Shown one piece after another: positions 26,384-34,935 of a stretch of DNA of 64,000 nt. Below the pieces are notes generated by a model that was given only the letters and a program-made list of their open reading frames with translations, searched no databases and was not told the origin of the DNA. The translations under genes were made by a program, and so were the position numbers. This DNA comes from Camelimonas fluminis. Its GTDB lineage: Bacteria > Pseudomonadota > Alphaproteobacteria > Rhizobiales > Beijerinckiaceae. The stretch is from NCBI RefSeq assembly GCF_014656355.1, contig NZ_BNCG01000001.1:1-64000 (forward strand), in the 5' to 3' direction. The first letter of the stretch is position 1; every line of letters begins with the position of its first letter.

Positions 26384-26980
26384 CTAGGAGCGGCGGCGAT
26401 GGCGAAGGAGTTGCAGATAGCCGCCGTCAATGAGGGCAAGGCCGCCTTCGACGAAGGCGATGACGGCATCGCGCAGCGGCGATGTCCTCCAGGGCTCGGT
26501 GTCGACGCGCGCCGCGCCGTAGATCGCGATGGCGATCTCGCGATAGGTCGCGCCGTTCATATGGCCGTCGGCGGCGCGGAGCTTGAGCCGGAAGCGCCGC
26601 CGTTGCTCGGTGGTCATGCGGGTATCGCGCGATGGCGGGCGGCCGAGCCGGATGCGCGCCATGCGCGTCAGGGCGTCGATGCGGTCGAAGACGTCGGCAT
26701 CGAACGGAACGACCGCCGCGAGCTCGTCGTCTGGAACGGTGCCGGAAAGGAAAAGGACCCGGATGTCGTGCTCGGAGAAGGACGCATAGGCCCCTTCGGG
26801 GGCGTCACGCCCTATGGCAAACGGGTCGGCAGATACCACGGAGGCGGGAGGCAGAAACTCCGGGCGGCGCATCAGCAGAAGAACGGCGCTATCACAGGAG
26901 GGCGACCACACGACGTCCTGGTCAAGCGCGGACATTCCCGGCCTGGCGGCGAAATCGCAGCCCCCAGAGTTGTTCTGCAT
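26384..26980 (-). CDS. DUF2285 protein, FseA C-terminal half
   Basis: DUF2285-type protein; 198 residues if read from the ATG at 26980 (MQNNSGG), which has no ribosome site. The core VLFLSGTVPDDELAAVVPFD and the C-terminal DUF2285 block (RLKLRAADGHMNGATYREIA, WRTSPLRDAV) are clear. It overlaps the DUF6499 gene by 59 bases in the +1 frame. In ICEMlSymR7A the equivalent genes msi172/msi171 are fused by +1 frameshifting to give FseA, the activator of rdfS. The real product is therefore probably the fusion, with residues from about 26,951 onward. Confidence 0.8.
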   Translation of the reverse strand: MQNNSGGCDFAARPGMSALDQDVVWSPSCDSAVLLLMRRPEFLPPASVVSADPFAIGRDAPEGAYASFSEHDIRVLFLSGTVPDDELAAVVPFDADVFDRIDALTRMARIRLGRPPSRDTRMTTEQRRRFRLKLRAADGHMNGATYREIAIAIYGAARVDTEPWRTSPLRDAVIAFVEGGLALIDGGYLQLLRHRRRS

Positions 26981-27146
26981 CTTTCGGAAGCGGTGCGGCC
27001 TCAGTGGCGGCGTTCACAAGCCCGCTGTAGAGTTCCTGATAAGGAACGAATCGGCGAAGACATTCCCAGGCGAGACCTTCGACCGGCAAGCTATCGAAAT
27101 AGTCGTAACGGCTGTCCTCCCGCCAGTCTCTCGTATCTGGCCTCAT
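26922..27146 (-). CDS. DUF6499 protein, FseA N-terminal half
   Basis: A 74-residue protein beginning MRPDTRDWREDSRYDYFDSL, the typical DUF6499 start, and ending after a WGLRF motif. The start is ATG at 27146, with GAGGAG eight bases upstream. Its last codons contain the slip site CGA-TTT-C, after which the +1 frame continues into DUF2285. Without slippage, translation stops at 26,922 and gives the short protein only. Confidence 0.8.
   Translation of the reverse strand: MRPDTRDWREDSRYDYFDSLPVEGLAWECLRRFVPYQELYSGLVNAATEAAPLPKDAEQLWGLRFRRQAGNVRA
26951..26957 (-). promoter_or_regulatory. Probable +1 ribosomal frameshift site (CGA-TTT-C)
   Basis: On the minus strand the DUF6499 frame reads CTG-CGA-TTT-CGC, and the DUF2285 frame resumes one base later as TTC-GCC. 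A ribosome with tRNA-Phe on TTT at 26,954-26,952 can slip to TTC. This is the slippage reported for FseA, UUU to UUC, in a conserved motif. Direct match of base sequence; function inferred. Confidence 0.75.
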
Positions 27147-27234
27147 AGCGTCAACTCCTCGCAGATTACGCGCGCAAGTCGAACGCTCAGTTTCCTGTTT
27201 CATCATAGGTGATGGAAGGTCAGGAGAGGACATT

Positions 27235-27259
27235 GCGTGATGCCGAAAAGGCATCACGC
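27235..27259 (-). terminator. Strong hairpin after the QseM-like gene
   Basis: Perfect 10-base arms GCGTGATGCC and GGCATCACGC flank a five-base loop, 14 bases beyond the stop of the QseM-like gene. There is no U-run, so it may be an attenuator or mRNA-protecting hairpin as well as a terminator. It separates qseM-like and fseA-like transcription. Confidence 0.5.
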
Positions 27260-27272
27260 GAACATCGGCGGA

Positions 27273-27533
27273 TCAGCGGTGGGGCTGGTGCAGAAGGTGC
27301 CGATAGCCGGTGTGCGTCATCCAGCGGGCGCGAGCGAGATGGCTGTCGTGGATGCGTCGACAGCGTTCGGGGTTGTGCGCCGGATCGAGACCGAACAGAA
27401 TCTGCACCGCCTCTGTCCAATCGGCGCCATCGGCATCTGCGTCAAGCAAGCGCGCGTAAAGCTTGACGTGCGCCTTGTCGTAGGCGGTGAGTTCCTGCCC
27501 TGCCGGTGCGGTATCTTCGAATGTCTCGATCAT
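27273..27533 (-). CDS. QseM-like DUF2285 antiactivator
   Basis: An 86-residue protein with a compact DUF2285-type end (RRIHDSHLARARWMTHTGYR). QseM of ICEMlSymR7A is a small protein of this kind that blocks TraR and FseA. The start is ATG at 27533 because it gives the family length; its ribosome site is weak. It lies just upstream of the fseA-like pair. The assignment rests on size, domain and neighbourhood. Confidence 0.65.
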   Translation of the reverse strand: MIETFEDTAPAGQELTAYDKAHVKLYARLLDADADGADWTEAVQILFGLDPAHNPERCRRIHDSHLARARWMTHTGYRHLLHQPHR

Positions 27534-27626
27534 GGTGCAGGCTCGGTTACTGAGCGGCTGCTGCATCTTAACCAAGTTTGATCCAAAATGGAGCGATGGC
27601 AAGCGTCGGCGGGATTTGCTCGCCGA

Positions 27627-27893
27627 TCAGCGCGCGGCGTTGGATGGATTGGGCTTACTTCCGCGTTCATCGACCAGCAACACTCCTTGCCCTTTATCGG
27701 TGGACAGGAAGACGATGCCGGCAGCTTCCAAAGCTCTGCGCACCTGATCGCGCGTTGTCTCGTACACATCGAGTCCGCTTTCGGATTCGAGGCGTTTGAG
27801 CGCGGTCAGCGATATGCGGGCCTTGTCAGCGAGCGTCTCCTGTGTCCAACCCAGCAACGCGCGTGCGGCCCGTGATTGTCGGGCGGTGATCAT
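27627..27893 (-). CDS. XRE-family regulator next to the QseM-like gene
   Basis: An 88-residue Cro/CI-type HTH protein (SRAARALLGWTQETLADKAR, ISLTALKRLESESG). GGGAGGTG is seven bases before ATG 27893. A palindrome covers its start (27,885-27,904), so self-repression is likely. It may do the job of QseC, which controls qseM in ICEMlSymR7A, but here both genes face the same way and I cannot confirm homology. Confidence 0.78.
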   Translation of the reverse strand: MITARQSRAARALLGWTQETLADKARISLTALKRLESESGLDVYETTRDQVRRALEAAGIVFLSTDKGQGVLLVDERGSKPNPSNAAR

Positions 27894-27904
27894 ACATGAT
27901 CACC
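27885..27904. promoter_or_regulatory. Palindrome over the XRE gene start
   Basis: GGTGATCA-TACA-TGATCACC, with perfect 8-base arms, covers both the ribosome binding site and the start codon of the XRE gene. Probable operator of that repressor. Confidence 0.5.
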
Positions 27905-28137
27905 TCCCATTGAGACCTATGCGCACTCCAGAACTACGTCTATTTTAGTCGTTCTCGCTTGTTTTGCCAGCCCCAAAGACGCTGCGAGGAACCCGCGATG
28001 ACGCGGTTCCGATGCAGCGATTCGCAGGGCCATGTGGCATTGAGAAACCTGAGAGGCGGCCCCAGCCTCGCCGCGCGCCGACGACCGCATTAGGCGGGCG
28101 GCGTCTGAAAAAGGTGGGGCGGATGATCCGCCCCGCT

Positions 28138-28302
28138 TCACGCGAAGGGATCAATCTCGGAGACGATGGTGTCGTCGTCACCGTCATATTCGGTGGCGGG
28201 CATCACGCTCATGGTGCCGTCGCCGGCGCGGAAGATGATGATGGCGACCATCAGCGTGGAGGCGAGACTGGCGGCGTAGGCGTTGGCAGTTGCGAGGGTC
28301 AT
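28138..28302 (-). CDS. Small single-span membrane protein
   Basis: A 54-residue peptide with one hydrophobic segment (SLASTLMVAIIIFRAG) and an acidic C-terminus (EYDGDDDTIVSEIDPF). GGGAG lies seven bases before its ATG. I recall similar short proteins at this spot in related ICEs. Function unknown. Confidence 0.55.
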   Translation of the reverse strand: MTLATANAYAASLASTLMVAIIIFRAGDGTMSVMPATEYDGDDDTIVSEIDPFA

Positions 28303-28752
28303 TGTCCGGCTCCCGATTTTGGCGGGGACTATTCCCCGCTCGACGGGCGCCCGAAGTGTTTCGGGCTCGGCCGGGGTCATCGCGCAGGCGAAGACGAAGC
28401 GACCGCACGCTTTGCGTAGGGGACCCCATGAGGGTTGACCCTGGAAGGCCGGGACCGGAACCAAGGTTAAGCCACAAGAGCGGGGTGTTTTCCGCCTGCC
28501 GGGGCCGGTTATCCCTGCATTGCCATTGCCGGTGCTGCCCTGGCGCGCCGCCTGACGGTCGCGATCGTCCCCCGCCGTCCGTGGTCTGCGTGATGCCCGC
28601 CGCCGAATATGCGCTTGGCGCACGCCGGTCTGTTCGATCCCTTCGCGTGAAACGGCGTGCAGCGCCCAAGGCCGTGGAGCAACGGTCACGGCGATCCTGC
28701 GCGAACATGAGAAATCCCGGCGGCTTTCGCCGCCGGGTCTCCGGCCGTCCGG
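28303..28752. terminator. Gap after ssb with one hairpin
   Basis: No supported gene in this 450-base stretch. A hairpin with 9-base arms CCCGGCGGC and GCCGCCGGG (28,716-28,737, loop of four) lies 16 bases after the ssb stop on the minus strand, followed by a short AT-rich run, and probably ends ssb transcription. The rest probably carries the promoter for the small membrane protein. Confidence 0.45.
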
Positions 28753-29157
28753 TCAGAACGGGATGTCGTCATCCATGTCGCCCTGGTTGCCGCTGCCGTT
28801 CTCGGTCTGCTTGGCCCGGCTCAGGAAATCGACGGTCTCGGCGATAATCTCGCATCCGTAGCGGTCGTTGCCCTGCTGGTCGGTCCATTTGGTGTAGTGG
28901 ATGCGGCCGCGAACCAGAACCTTCATGCCCTTCTCGCAATGCTCCTCGATCGTCTTGCCGAGGCCGTTGAAGGCGGTGATCCGGTGCCATTCGGTGTCCT
29001 GCACCCGGTAGCCCCTGTCGTCGCGGACCACCTTGCCTTCCGAGTAGCGGGGGCGCGAGGTCGCGAGGGTGAAGTGGGTGATCCTGGTGCCGCCCTGGGT
29101 GGTGCGGGTCTCCGGGTCCTGGCCGATGTTGCCAGCGAGGATGACGATGTTCTGCAT
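28753..29157 (-). CDS. ssb: Single-stranded DNA-binding protein
   Basis: SSB of 134 residues. The OB fold is typical (QNIVILAGNIGQDPETRTTQ, WHRITAFNGLGKTIEEHCEK, GMKVLVRGRIHYTKW), and the acidic tip MDDDIPF recruits replication partners. GGAGA lies upstream of ATG 29157. As an ICE gene it would protect incoming single-stranded DNA after conjugation. Confidence 0.93.
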   Translation of the reverse strand: MQNIVILAGNIGQDPETRTTQGGTRITHFTLATSRPRYSEGKVVRDDRGYRVQDTEWHRITAFNGLGKTIEEHCEKGMKVLVRGRIHYTKWTDQQGNDRYGCEIIAETVDFLSRAKQTENGSGNQGDMDDDIPF

Positions 29158-29988
29158 TGTAGGTCTCCGTTGCTTCTCGGAGGAACCATTCCCTCCGACG
29201 AGACCCGGCCAAGGCCGTCTGGAGACTCCTGCATCGCCGCCCTCGGCGTCGGCTTGACCCCCAAGGTCCGGGTGGAGCGGGCAGCCGCGCTTGCGCGGCA
29301 ACACGGCCGGAAACCGCGGGGGTTGCCGGAAGGAAACAGAACGGACTTAGGGGATCAGTCAGTCGGAGGGATAGGTGCTTCCGTAAGCCCGATGGAGACC
29401 GGAGCCGGAACAGCATCCTTGCTGGTGGCAGATGATGACAGGGCCAGACGCACCGCCCCGGCGGCACATCGGCCACGCGCTCGTTCACCTGCCGATCCGC
29501 GCCCTTGCTTCGCAGGTAAGCGAGGACTTCCGCGAGAGTGAGACGCCTGCCGGGTCATCCGCACCGATGGCCGGATCAACCGTTCCACGGTATGAGGTTC
29601 GATCCAGTGCATTGCAGGAAGGGCATGAAGGTGTTCGCGGCGTGGCTCGTCGCATCACCCCATGGGCCGATCAGCAGGGCATCGACCGCCGCGCTCGGAG
29701 ACCACCCGATGCCGACGCACCGGGCCGGACGGGGCGATCGACACGGCGATGGCGTCGTTCAGCGACGGCGATGACACTCTGTTCTGATTGGATGGCGGTA
29801 GGCTTGGCGGCGAAAGCTGCCGGGATGGACATGGGAGTGATGGATCGCCGCCGCCCCGTGTCAGCGATTGAAGCCGAATGGCGGAAACGCGCCGCAGGCG
29901 TGGTTCCGGCGCAGCCGAAAGTGCGGCCCGAAGGGCGACACCCATCCTTTCAGGCCCATACCGCCAGTGTCGTCGGAGCAGGAGAATA
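29158..29988. other. Gap of about 830 bases, no supported gene
   Basis: Several short open frames lie on both strands, but none shows a recognisable domain or a good ribosome site. Composition is GC-rich like the neighbourhood. The ssb promoter should lie in the first 100 bases. A degraded gene is possible. Confidence 0.4.
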
Positions 29989-30405
29989 TCAGCGTGAAAG
30001 CGCAGCCGTTCCGACCGCGTTGAGGTTCAGCACCGCCGCGATGCCGATGACGATACCGCCGATCCCGCCGAGGATATTGATGGCGATGGCCGAGTCGATC
30101 ATGTGCTTGGTCACGCCATGAACCAGCGCGAAACCGGCGATGACGGCCGGAATGGCGAAGATGGCGAGCGCGATCAGGCGCAAGGCCGGGTTCTTGGCGA
30201 AGCCGAGCACGCCGATGACGAGCACGATGGAGCCGATGGCCGCACCGATGGCTGCAAGGGCGGAAAGCCAGAAACCCGAGCCGGTCGCATAGACATACTG
30301 GAACGCGGTGATGCCCGTCATCACCGGCAGCGCATAGATGGCGAGGTGCCAGGCGATCACGCAGAAGGTGATGGTGAGCGAGATGGCGAGAAGGATCAGC
30401 GTCAT
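29989..30405 (-). CDS. Conserved membrane protein of the ICE
   Basis: A 138-residue, very hydrophobic protein with four predicted membrane helices: about residues 4-27 (LAISLTITFCVIAWHLAIYA), 48-68, 76-97, and 108-128. GGGAGG lies six bases before the ATG. No signal motif or enzyme residue is seen. It stands alone between two gaps, in the same direction as the rest of the element. Function unknown. Confidence 0.65.
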   Translation of the reverse strand: MTLILLAISLTITFCVIAWHLAIYALPVMTGITAFQYVYATGSGFWLSALAAIGAAIGSIVLVIGVLGFAKNPALRLIALAIFAIPAVIAGFALVHGVTKHMIDSAIAINILGGIGGIVIGIAAVLNLNAVGTAALSR

Positions 30406-30570
30406 GGGAACCTCCCAATGAACGGTTGAGGATCACGACAGGCTGCCGGGAGATACGCTCCGTCTGCGACTATTTTGCTTCGCCGGTTCTGCAAGGAAGC
30501 ATCATCAAAGCCCTTTGTCTGCTGTGTCGTCAAGTATTGGCGGTTGAAACAACCGCCGGGCGGCGGCGCT

Positions 30571-31500
30571 TTACGCGCCGCCGTGCTTCATGACCGGGAT
30601 GCCGAGCTTGCGGGCCTTGTCCGCGAGGTTGTCCTGAATCCCGGTTCCGGGGAAGTGGATGACCCCGATCGGCATGGTGTCGAGCATCGCATCGTTGCGC
30701 TTGAACGGCGCTGCCTTGGCGTGCTTCGTCCAGTCGGGCTTGAAGGGGATTTGCGTGACCTTGCGGTTGCTGGCCCATTTCGCGGCGATGAGTTCGGCGC
30801 CCTTCGGGCTCCCACCGTGCAGCAGCACCATGTCGGGATGCTTGGCGTGAACCTGATCGAGCTTGGCCCAGATCAGGCGATGGTCGTTGTAGTCGAGACC
30901 GCCGGTGAAGGCCACTTTCGGGCCGGGCGGAAGGAGCACCTCGTTCTCGGCGTGCTTCTTCGCGGCGAGGAAGTCGCGGCTGTCGATCATCGCGGCGGTC
31001 AGGTTGCGATGGTTGACCATGGAGCCGGTGCGCGGCCGCCAGATCGAGTGGGTGTGGCGCTCGAAGTGATCGGCGGCCTGGTCGCGCATCAGCTCGAAGG
31101 CGTCGCGCCGTTCGAGAAGGGTCTGACCCTCTGCCGTCAGGCGCTCCAGTTCGACGGACTTCACCTCGGAGCCGTCCTGTTCCCGCTGAAGGCGGCGCTG
31201 CGCGACTTCGTTATCGTCCAGCTCGCGTTCGATCCGGTCGCCGGCGCGCTGGAAGAGGTTGACCGTGCCCCAGAGCAGTTCTTCGAGGTCGGGTTCGAGG
31301 CGGGTGTCCGAGAGCGCCACCACCAGGGCATCGAAGATGTCGGCGATGCTGCCGGCCACGACATTGCCCTCGGGGAGCGGCCGCGGGTCGGGTTCGTCCT
31401 CGAAGGGACGGTAGCCGTAGAGCGCCAGTTCCTGAAGGACGTGATCGGTCGGGGAGGATGCGTGGTGCGGCTCGTAGTCGGTGTCGTGGTGTTCGGTCAT
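30571..31500 (-). CDS. DUF2493 domain protein
   Basis: A 309-residue protein. The C-terminal third is DUF2493, a Rossmann-like nucleotide-binding fold (VAFTGGLDYNDHRLIWAKLD, MVLLHGGSPKGAELIAAKWA, then MPIGVIHFPGTGIQDNLADK). The N-terminal half is helical and charged (ELDDNEVAQRRLQREQDG). The start is ATG at 31500. DUF2493 proteins are common in plasmids and ICEs near Toprim genes; their role is not established. Confidence 0.82.
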   Translation of the reverse strand: MTEHHDTDYEPHHASSPTDHVLQELALYGYRPFEDEPDPRPLPEGNVVAGSIADIFDALVVALSDTRLEPDLEELLWGTVNLFQRAGDRIERELDDNEVAQRRLQREQDGSEVKSVELERLTAEGQTLLERRDAFELMRDQAADHFERHTHSIWRPRTGSMVNHRNLTAAMIDSRDFLAAKKHAENEVLLPPGPKVAFTGGLDYNDHRLIWAKLDQVHAKHPDMVLLHGGSPKGAELIAAKWASNRKVTQIPFKPDWTKHAKAAPFKRNDAMLDTMPIGVIHFPGTGIQDNLADKARKLGIPVMKHGGA

Positions 31501-31830
31501 GGTGGTCTGCCTTCGGCTGGAAGCCGCGCCCATCGCGGCCTTCGTGGCGACGAAAGGCGGCGGGCGGGACGGACCTGCACCGGACGCGCAGCGGGAGGCC
31601 GGAACGCAGAGGAGGATGACGGGGGCCGGCGATTTTGCTTCGCGATGCAAAGCGCCCCTTGGGGCGCGGCGGAAAATCGTTGGCAACCGGCATTGCCTGT
31701 CCGGCACGGCTGACGCCCCGATCGCCCTCTTAGAAGGCCGTGGGTGTGGCCTCTCCCCGCCGGAGGTAGATCGCCATGGCTGAACCGGCTCCGCGATACG
31801 GCGCTGCCGCTACCACCTGATCGTGACCGA
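31501..31830. other. Gap between DUF2493 and Toprim genes, no supported gene
   Basis: 330 bases with no open frame I can support. Probably leader and promoter for the DUF2493 gene. Confidence 0.4.
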
Positions 31831-32892
31831 TCAGGCCGCCAGCAGCATGAAGCGGGCGACGTCCTGCGAGACGATCTGGTCCCGCAACCGTGCCGCCAAT
31901 GCGTAGTGGCCGAGGAGCCTGAGATCTTCGTTGAAGTCACCGAGCCGTGGCGTGAGCACGACCGTCTCGATGCCGACCGCGCTCGCACGCTCTGTCAGGG
32001 TCGCCATCGCACCGTCGCCGGCCGGATCGTTGTCGCGGGCGATATAGAGCCGTCGCAGCGTCGTCGGGAACAGGATGGCGCTGAGATGGGCCGCCGAGAG
32101 CGCCGCCTGTGCCGGCATCATGGGCAGAACCGAGCGGACGGACAGCACCGTTTCGATGCCTTCGCCGGCCGTCATCACCTCGCTGCCTATACCGAACCGG
32201 ACGGCGTTCCCAAGGAGATCACCCATCGCACGCCGGGGCGTCTCGATCGGCGCACGGCCAAGACGCGCCTCGCTGAAGCCGTCGGGATCGAGCCAGGTGC
32301 GGTGCGCGCCCGTAATGGTGCCGGCGGGGTCGGTGACGGCGGCGACCATCGCCGGCCATGTCTCGGTCGGAGCGTTCTCGTCGGCCCGATAATAGCAGCG
32401 GGGGTGGAAGCGCAGCGCGCCGGTTTCGTGCAAAGCCGTAATGGCGCGACCCCGCAAATACGTTTCCACGAGCGTCCGCCCGATGGGCTTCGCCATGGCA
32501 AGGAGTCGCCGTGAGGCTTCGGGCGATCCTGTCGGTGCCGATGCCGGTCGTCCGTCACGATCACCGGATTCGGGTTCGGGATGCGGCAAGGACAGGAAAG
32601 ACCGGGCCTCGTCGGCAATGTCCTTGAAGTCGATCAGCCCGCAGCTTTCGCGGATGACGTCGAGAAGATCGCCATGCTCGCCCGTGGCGGAATCGGTCCA
32701 TTTCCCGGCTGCGCCCTTGCCGGTTTCCGGCCCGGTCAACCGGACGAACATCGACCGGCCAGGCGTGTTGCGGACGTCGCCGACCTGCCAGTATCGCCCG
32801 GCGCGATGGCCGGACGACAGATAATGACGGCAAACCGCCTCGGCCTTCCGGCCGAGACGGATCGCAAGTTCGCCGGCGTCGAGACGGGCCAT
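31831..32892 (-). CDS. Toprim-domain primase-like protein
   Basis: A 353-residue DNA primase/helicase-like protein. The N-terminal part resembles a DNA-binding region (RAGRYWQVGDVRNTPGRSMF, GEHGDLLDVIRESCGL). The C-terminal part is a Toprim fold: Glu in MTAGEGIETVLSV and the acidic pair in LYIARDNDPAGDGAM. It begins right after the stop of the helicase remnant (TAG-ATG). Likely used for lagging-strand priming of the transferred DNA. Confidence 0.85.
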   Translation of the reverse strand: MARLDAGELAIRLGRKAEAVCRHYLSSGHRAGRYWQVGDVRNTPGRSMFVRLTGPETGKGAAGKWTDSATGEHGDLLDVIRESCGLIDFKDIADEARSFLSLPHPEPESGDRDGRPASAPTGSPEASRRLLAMAKPIGRTLVETYLRGRAITALHETGALRFHPRCYYRADENAPTETWPAMVAAVTDPAGTITGAHRTWLDPDGFSEARLGRAPIETPRRAMGDLLGNAVRFGIGSEVMTAGEGIETVLSVRSVLPMMPAQAALSAAHLSAILFPTTLRRLYIARDNDPAGDGAMATLTERASAVGIETVVLTPRLGDFNEDLRLLGHYALAARLRDQIVSQDVARFMLLAA

Positions 32893-33963
32893 CTACGCCG
32901 CCTCCTTTTCGCCGATGCGTTCGACCGGCCAGCGTTCGAGCAGCTTTGCGAGCACGACCGGCCCGTTGGCGTCGGCCGGCACGAACATCCTGAGCTTCCA
33001 CGAGATGATTTCGTGGAACAGGCCATAGGCCGAGAGGCGCTCGCGCATGGTGTCGGTAAAGCCGGAGAGTTCGATGCGGTTCGCACCCATGACGCGCGCG
33101 CGCCGTAGCTGAAGGCCCTCGGCAAGATCGAGAATGGTGCGGCCGTCCATCAGCGCCATGAAGGCGTCATCGGGCGTGAGCGCGGTCGTGCCGGTCGTGG
33201 CCGCGTTGGCGGCCCAGGCCGGAGAGACCTTGCGGCCGATGATGCGCTCGCCGTCATCGGTCTGGAGGCGATACACCCGCGTCGATTCATTCGGCAGGCG
33301 CTTCCAGATGGGGAGCAGCAGGCCGGTGACGATATGGATCGTGCTGTCGGCAAACTCCGGCACCTCCGCGATCTCGGCATTCCAGGCGGCGGCGAAAGCA
33401 TCCTGATCGGCCTCGATCCAGTGTGTTTCGCCCATGGCCTTGAGGGGAATGTTATGTCCCTCCATCGGGCGCAACAGACGCACGCGGCGCTCGATCTCGC
33501 CATCGTCGAGCATGATGCTCGTGGTCGGCACCTGCACGGCGGCGCGGCCGGAACGCTCGTTGACGAGCAGCTTCGCGCGCCGGTCATCGAGATGACCGAG
33601 AGCGGCGGCGAGCGTCAGCGGACGATTGCGCTCGCGCTGCGTGATGGTGAGCAACCGCGTCTCGGCGCCGGTGCCGGGATGGACATAGATGGTCTTGCGA
33701 TCGGTGACGATGAACCGCTCGGCGGTCAGCGTCTCCAGCCCAGCGTCATAGGTGCCGCTGGCGATGGCGCCCTCGATGCGCGCCGTCAGCAATTGCTCGA
33801 AGGCCGTGAAGAGGACGCCCTGAAGCTCGATGGTGAGCGCCAGCAGCCGATTCAGGAAAGTCGTGATCGGCGGCAGCTCGTCCTTGATGCCGGTCGAATC
33901 CATCAGCTTGAGGCCGGTGGCGGACTCGAAGCGGTCGAGCGAGCAGCCTTCGACCTTGCCGCG
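32893..33963 (-). pseudogene. Strawberry-notch-type helicase, C-terminal fragment only
   Basis: The frame holds about 356 residues of the C-terminal domain of the large methyltransferase/helicase protein of this ICE family (KVEGCSLDRFESATGLKLMD, IKDELPPITTFLNRLLALTI, THWIEADQDAFAAAWNAEI). Relatives exceed 1,200 residues and carry a methyltransferase and DEAD-box motors, all absent here. Upstream of about 33,963 the frame runs into ardC coding sequence. A deletion joined the two genes; this part has no start of its own. Confidence 0.78.
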
Positions 33964-34111
33964 CAAGCGGAGCCTTGGCCGCCGAGGTGCCCCAGGGCTG
34001 GACCCACGGCACGCGGCCGGCCTCCAGCTCGGCGATGATCTTGTCGGTGATTTCGTCATAGAGGTTCGCACGGTCGGAGCCGGCGCGAACGCGGCGATCG
34101 TTTCTGGACAT
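33962..34111 (-). pseudogene. ArdC antirestriction protein, N-terminal 50 residues only
   Basis: Reads ANLYDEITDKIIAELEAGRV followed by PWVQPWGTSAAKAPLA, the typical N-terminus of ArdC-type antirestriction proteins (single-stranded DNA-binding domain). The rest, including the zincin-like metallopeptidase domain, is missing; after Ala50 the frame enters the helicase fragment out of frame. GCG shared at the junction points to microhomology. Antirestriction function is presumably lost. Confidence 0.75.
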
Positions 34112-34221
34112 CGCGGTTCTCCGCGACGGGCGCTGGAAGCCTCTCCTCTAGCTATCTACCCGTCACGGCAAAACCCGTCCGCACTCTCACTCTGAAACGG
34201 GGCGCGGCAGATGAGCTTGGC

Positions 34222-34935
34222 TTATGTCGCGGCCGACAGGTTCATCCGTCGCATGAGGGCCTCGGCGCTTTCCTTGCGTTCGGAGTAGCGGTCGGTGAGG
34301 TAAGCCGAGACATCGCGCGTGAGCAGCGTGAACTTGACCAGCTCCTCCATCACGTCGACCACGCGGTCGTAATAGGAGGACGGCTTCATGCGGCCGGCTT
34401 CGTCGAACTCCTGATATGCCTTGGCGACGGATGACTGGTTCGGGATCGTCGCCATCCGCATCCAGCGCCCCAGCACGCGCATCTGGTTGACGGCGTTGAA
34501 GCTCTGCGAGCCGCCAGAAACCTGCATGACCGCGAGCGTGCGGCCCTGCGTGGGCCGAACGGCCCCGACCGAAAGCGGAATCCAGTCGATTTGCGCCTTC
34601 ATCACCGCGCTCATCGCGCCGTGGCGTTCCGGGCTGCTCCACACCTGACCTTCCGACCAGAGCGACAGTTCGCGCAGCTCCTGCACTTTCGGGTGGTTGA
34701 CCTCGGCGCCGTCCGGCAGCGGCAGGCCCGTCGGATCGAAGATGCGCGTTTCCGCTCCGAAGTGTTTCAGCAGCCGCTCGGCTTCGAGCGTCAGAAACCG
34801 GCTGTAGGAACGTTCGCGCAGCGAGCCGTAAAGCAGCAGGATACGCGGTGGATGGGCTGAAGGTGTTGCGCGCAGCCGGTCAATTGTGGGCACGTCGACG
34901 CAATCGGCGTGGAGGTTGGGCAGATCACGCAGCAT
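34222..34935 (-). CDS. arsH: ArsH NADPH-FMN oxidoreductase
   Basis: Flavoprotein that oxidises trivalent organoarsenicals; 237 residues, the usual length. The FMN-binding loop [20 protein letters not shown] and the later block [20 protein letters not shown] are conserved. It is the last gene of the ars operon and overlaps acr3 by one base. Confidence 0.93.
   Translation of the reverse strand: MLRDLPNLHADCVDVPTIDRLRATPSAHPPRILLLYGSLRERSYSRFLTLEAERLLKHFGAETRIFDPTGLPLPDGAEVNHPKVQELRELSLWSEGQVWSSPERHGAMSAVMKAQIDWIPLSVGAVRPTQGRTLAVMQVSGGSQSFNAVNQMRVLGRWMRMATIPNQSSVAKAYQEFDEAGRMKPSSYYDRVVDVMEELVKFTLLTRDVSAYLTDRYSERKESAEALMRRMNLSAAT

Noticed and set aside
29355-29945. Two open frames of 85 and 96 codons on the minus strand between ssb and the membrane gene
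   Set aside because: Low-complexity Arg/Ser/Pro compositions typical of shadow frames; no ribosome site seen.
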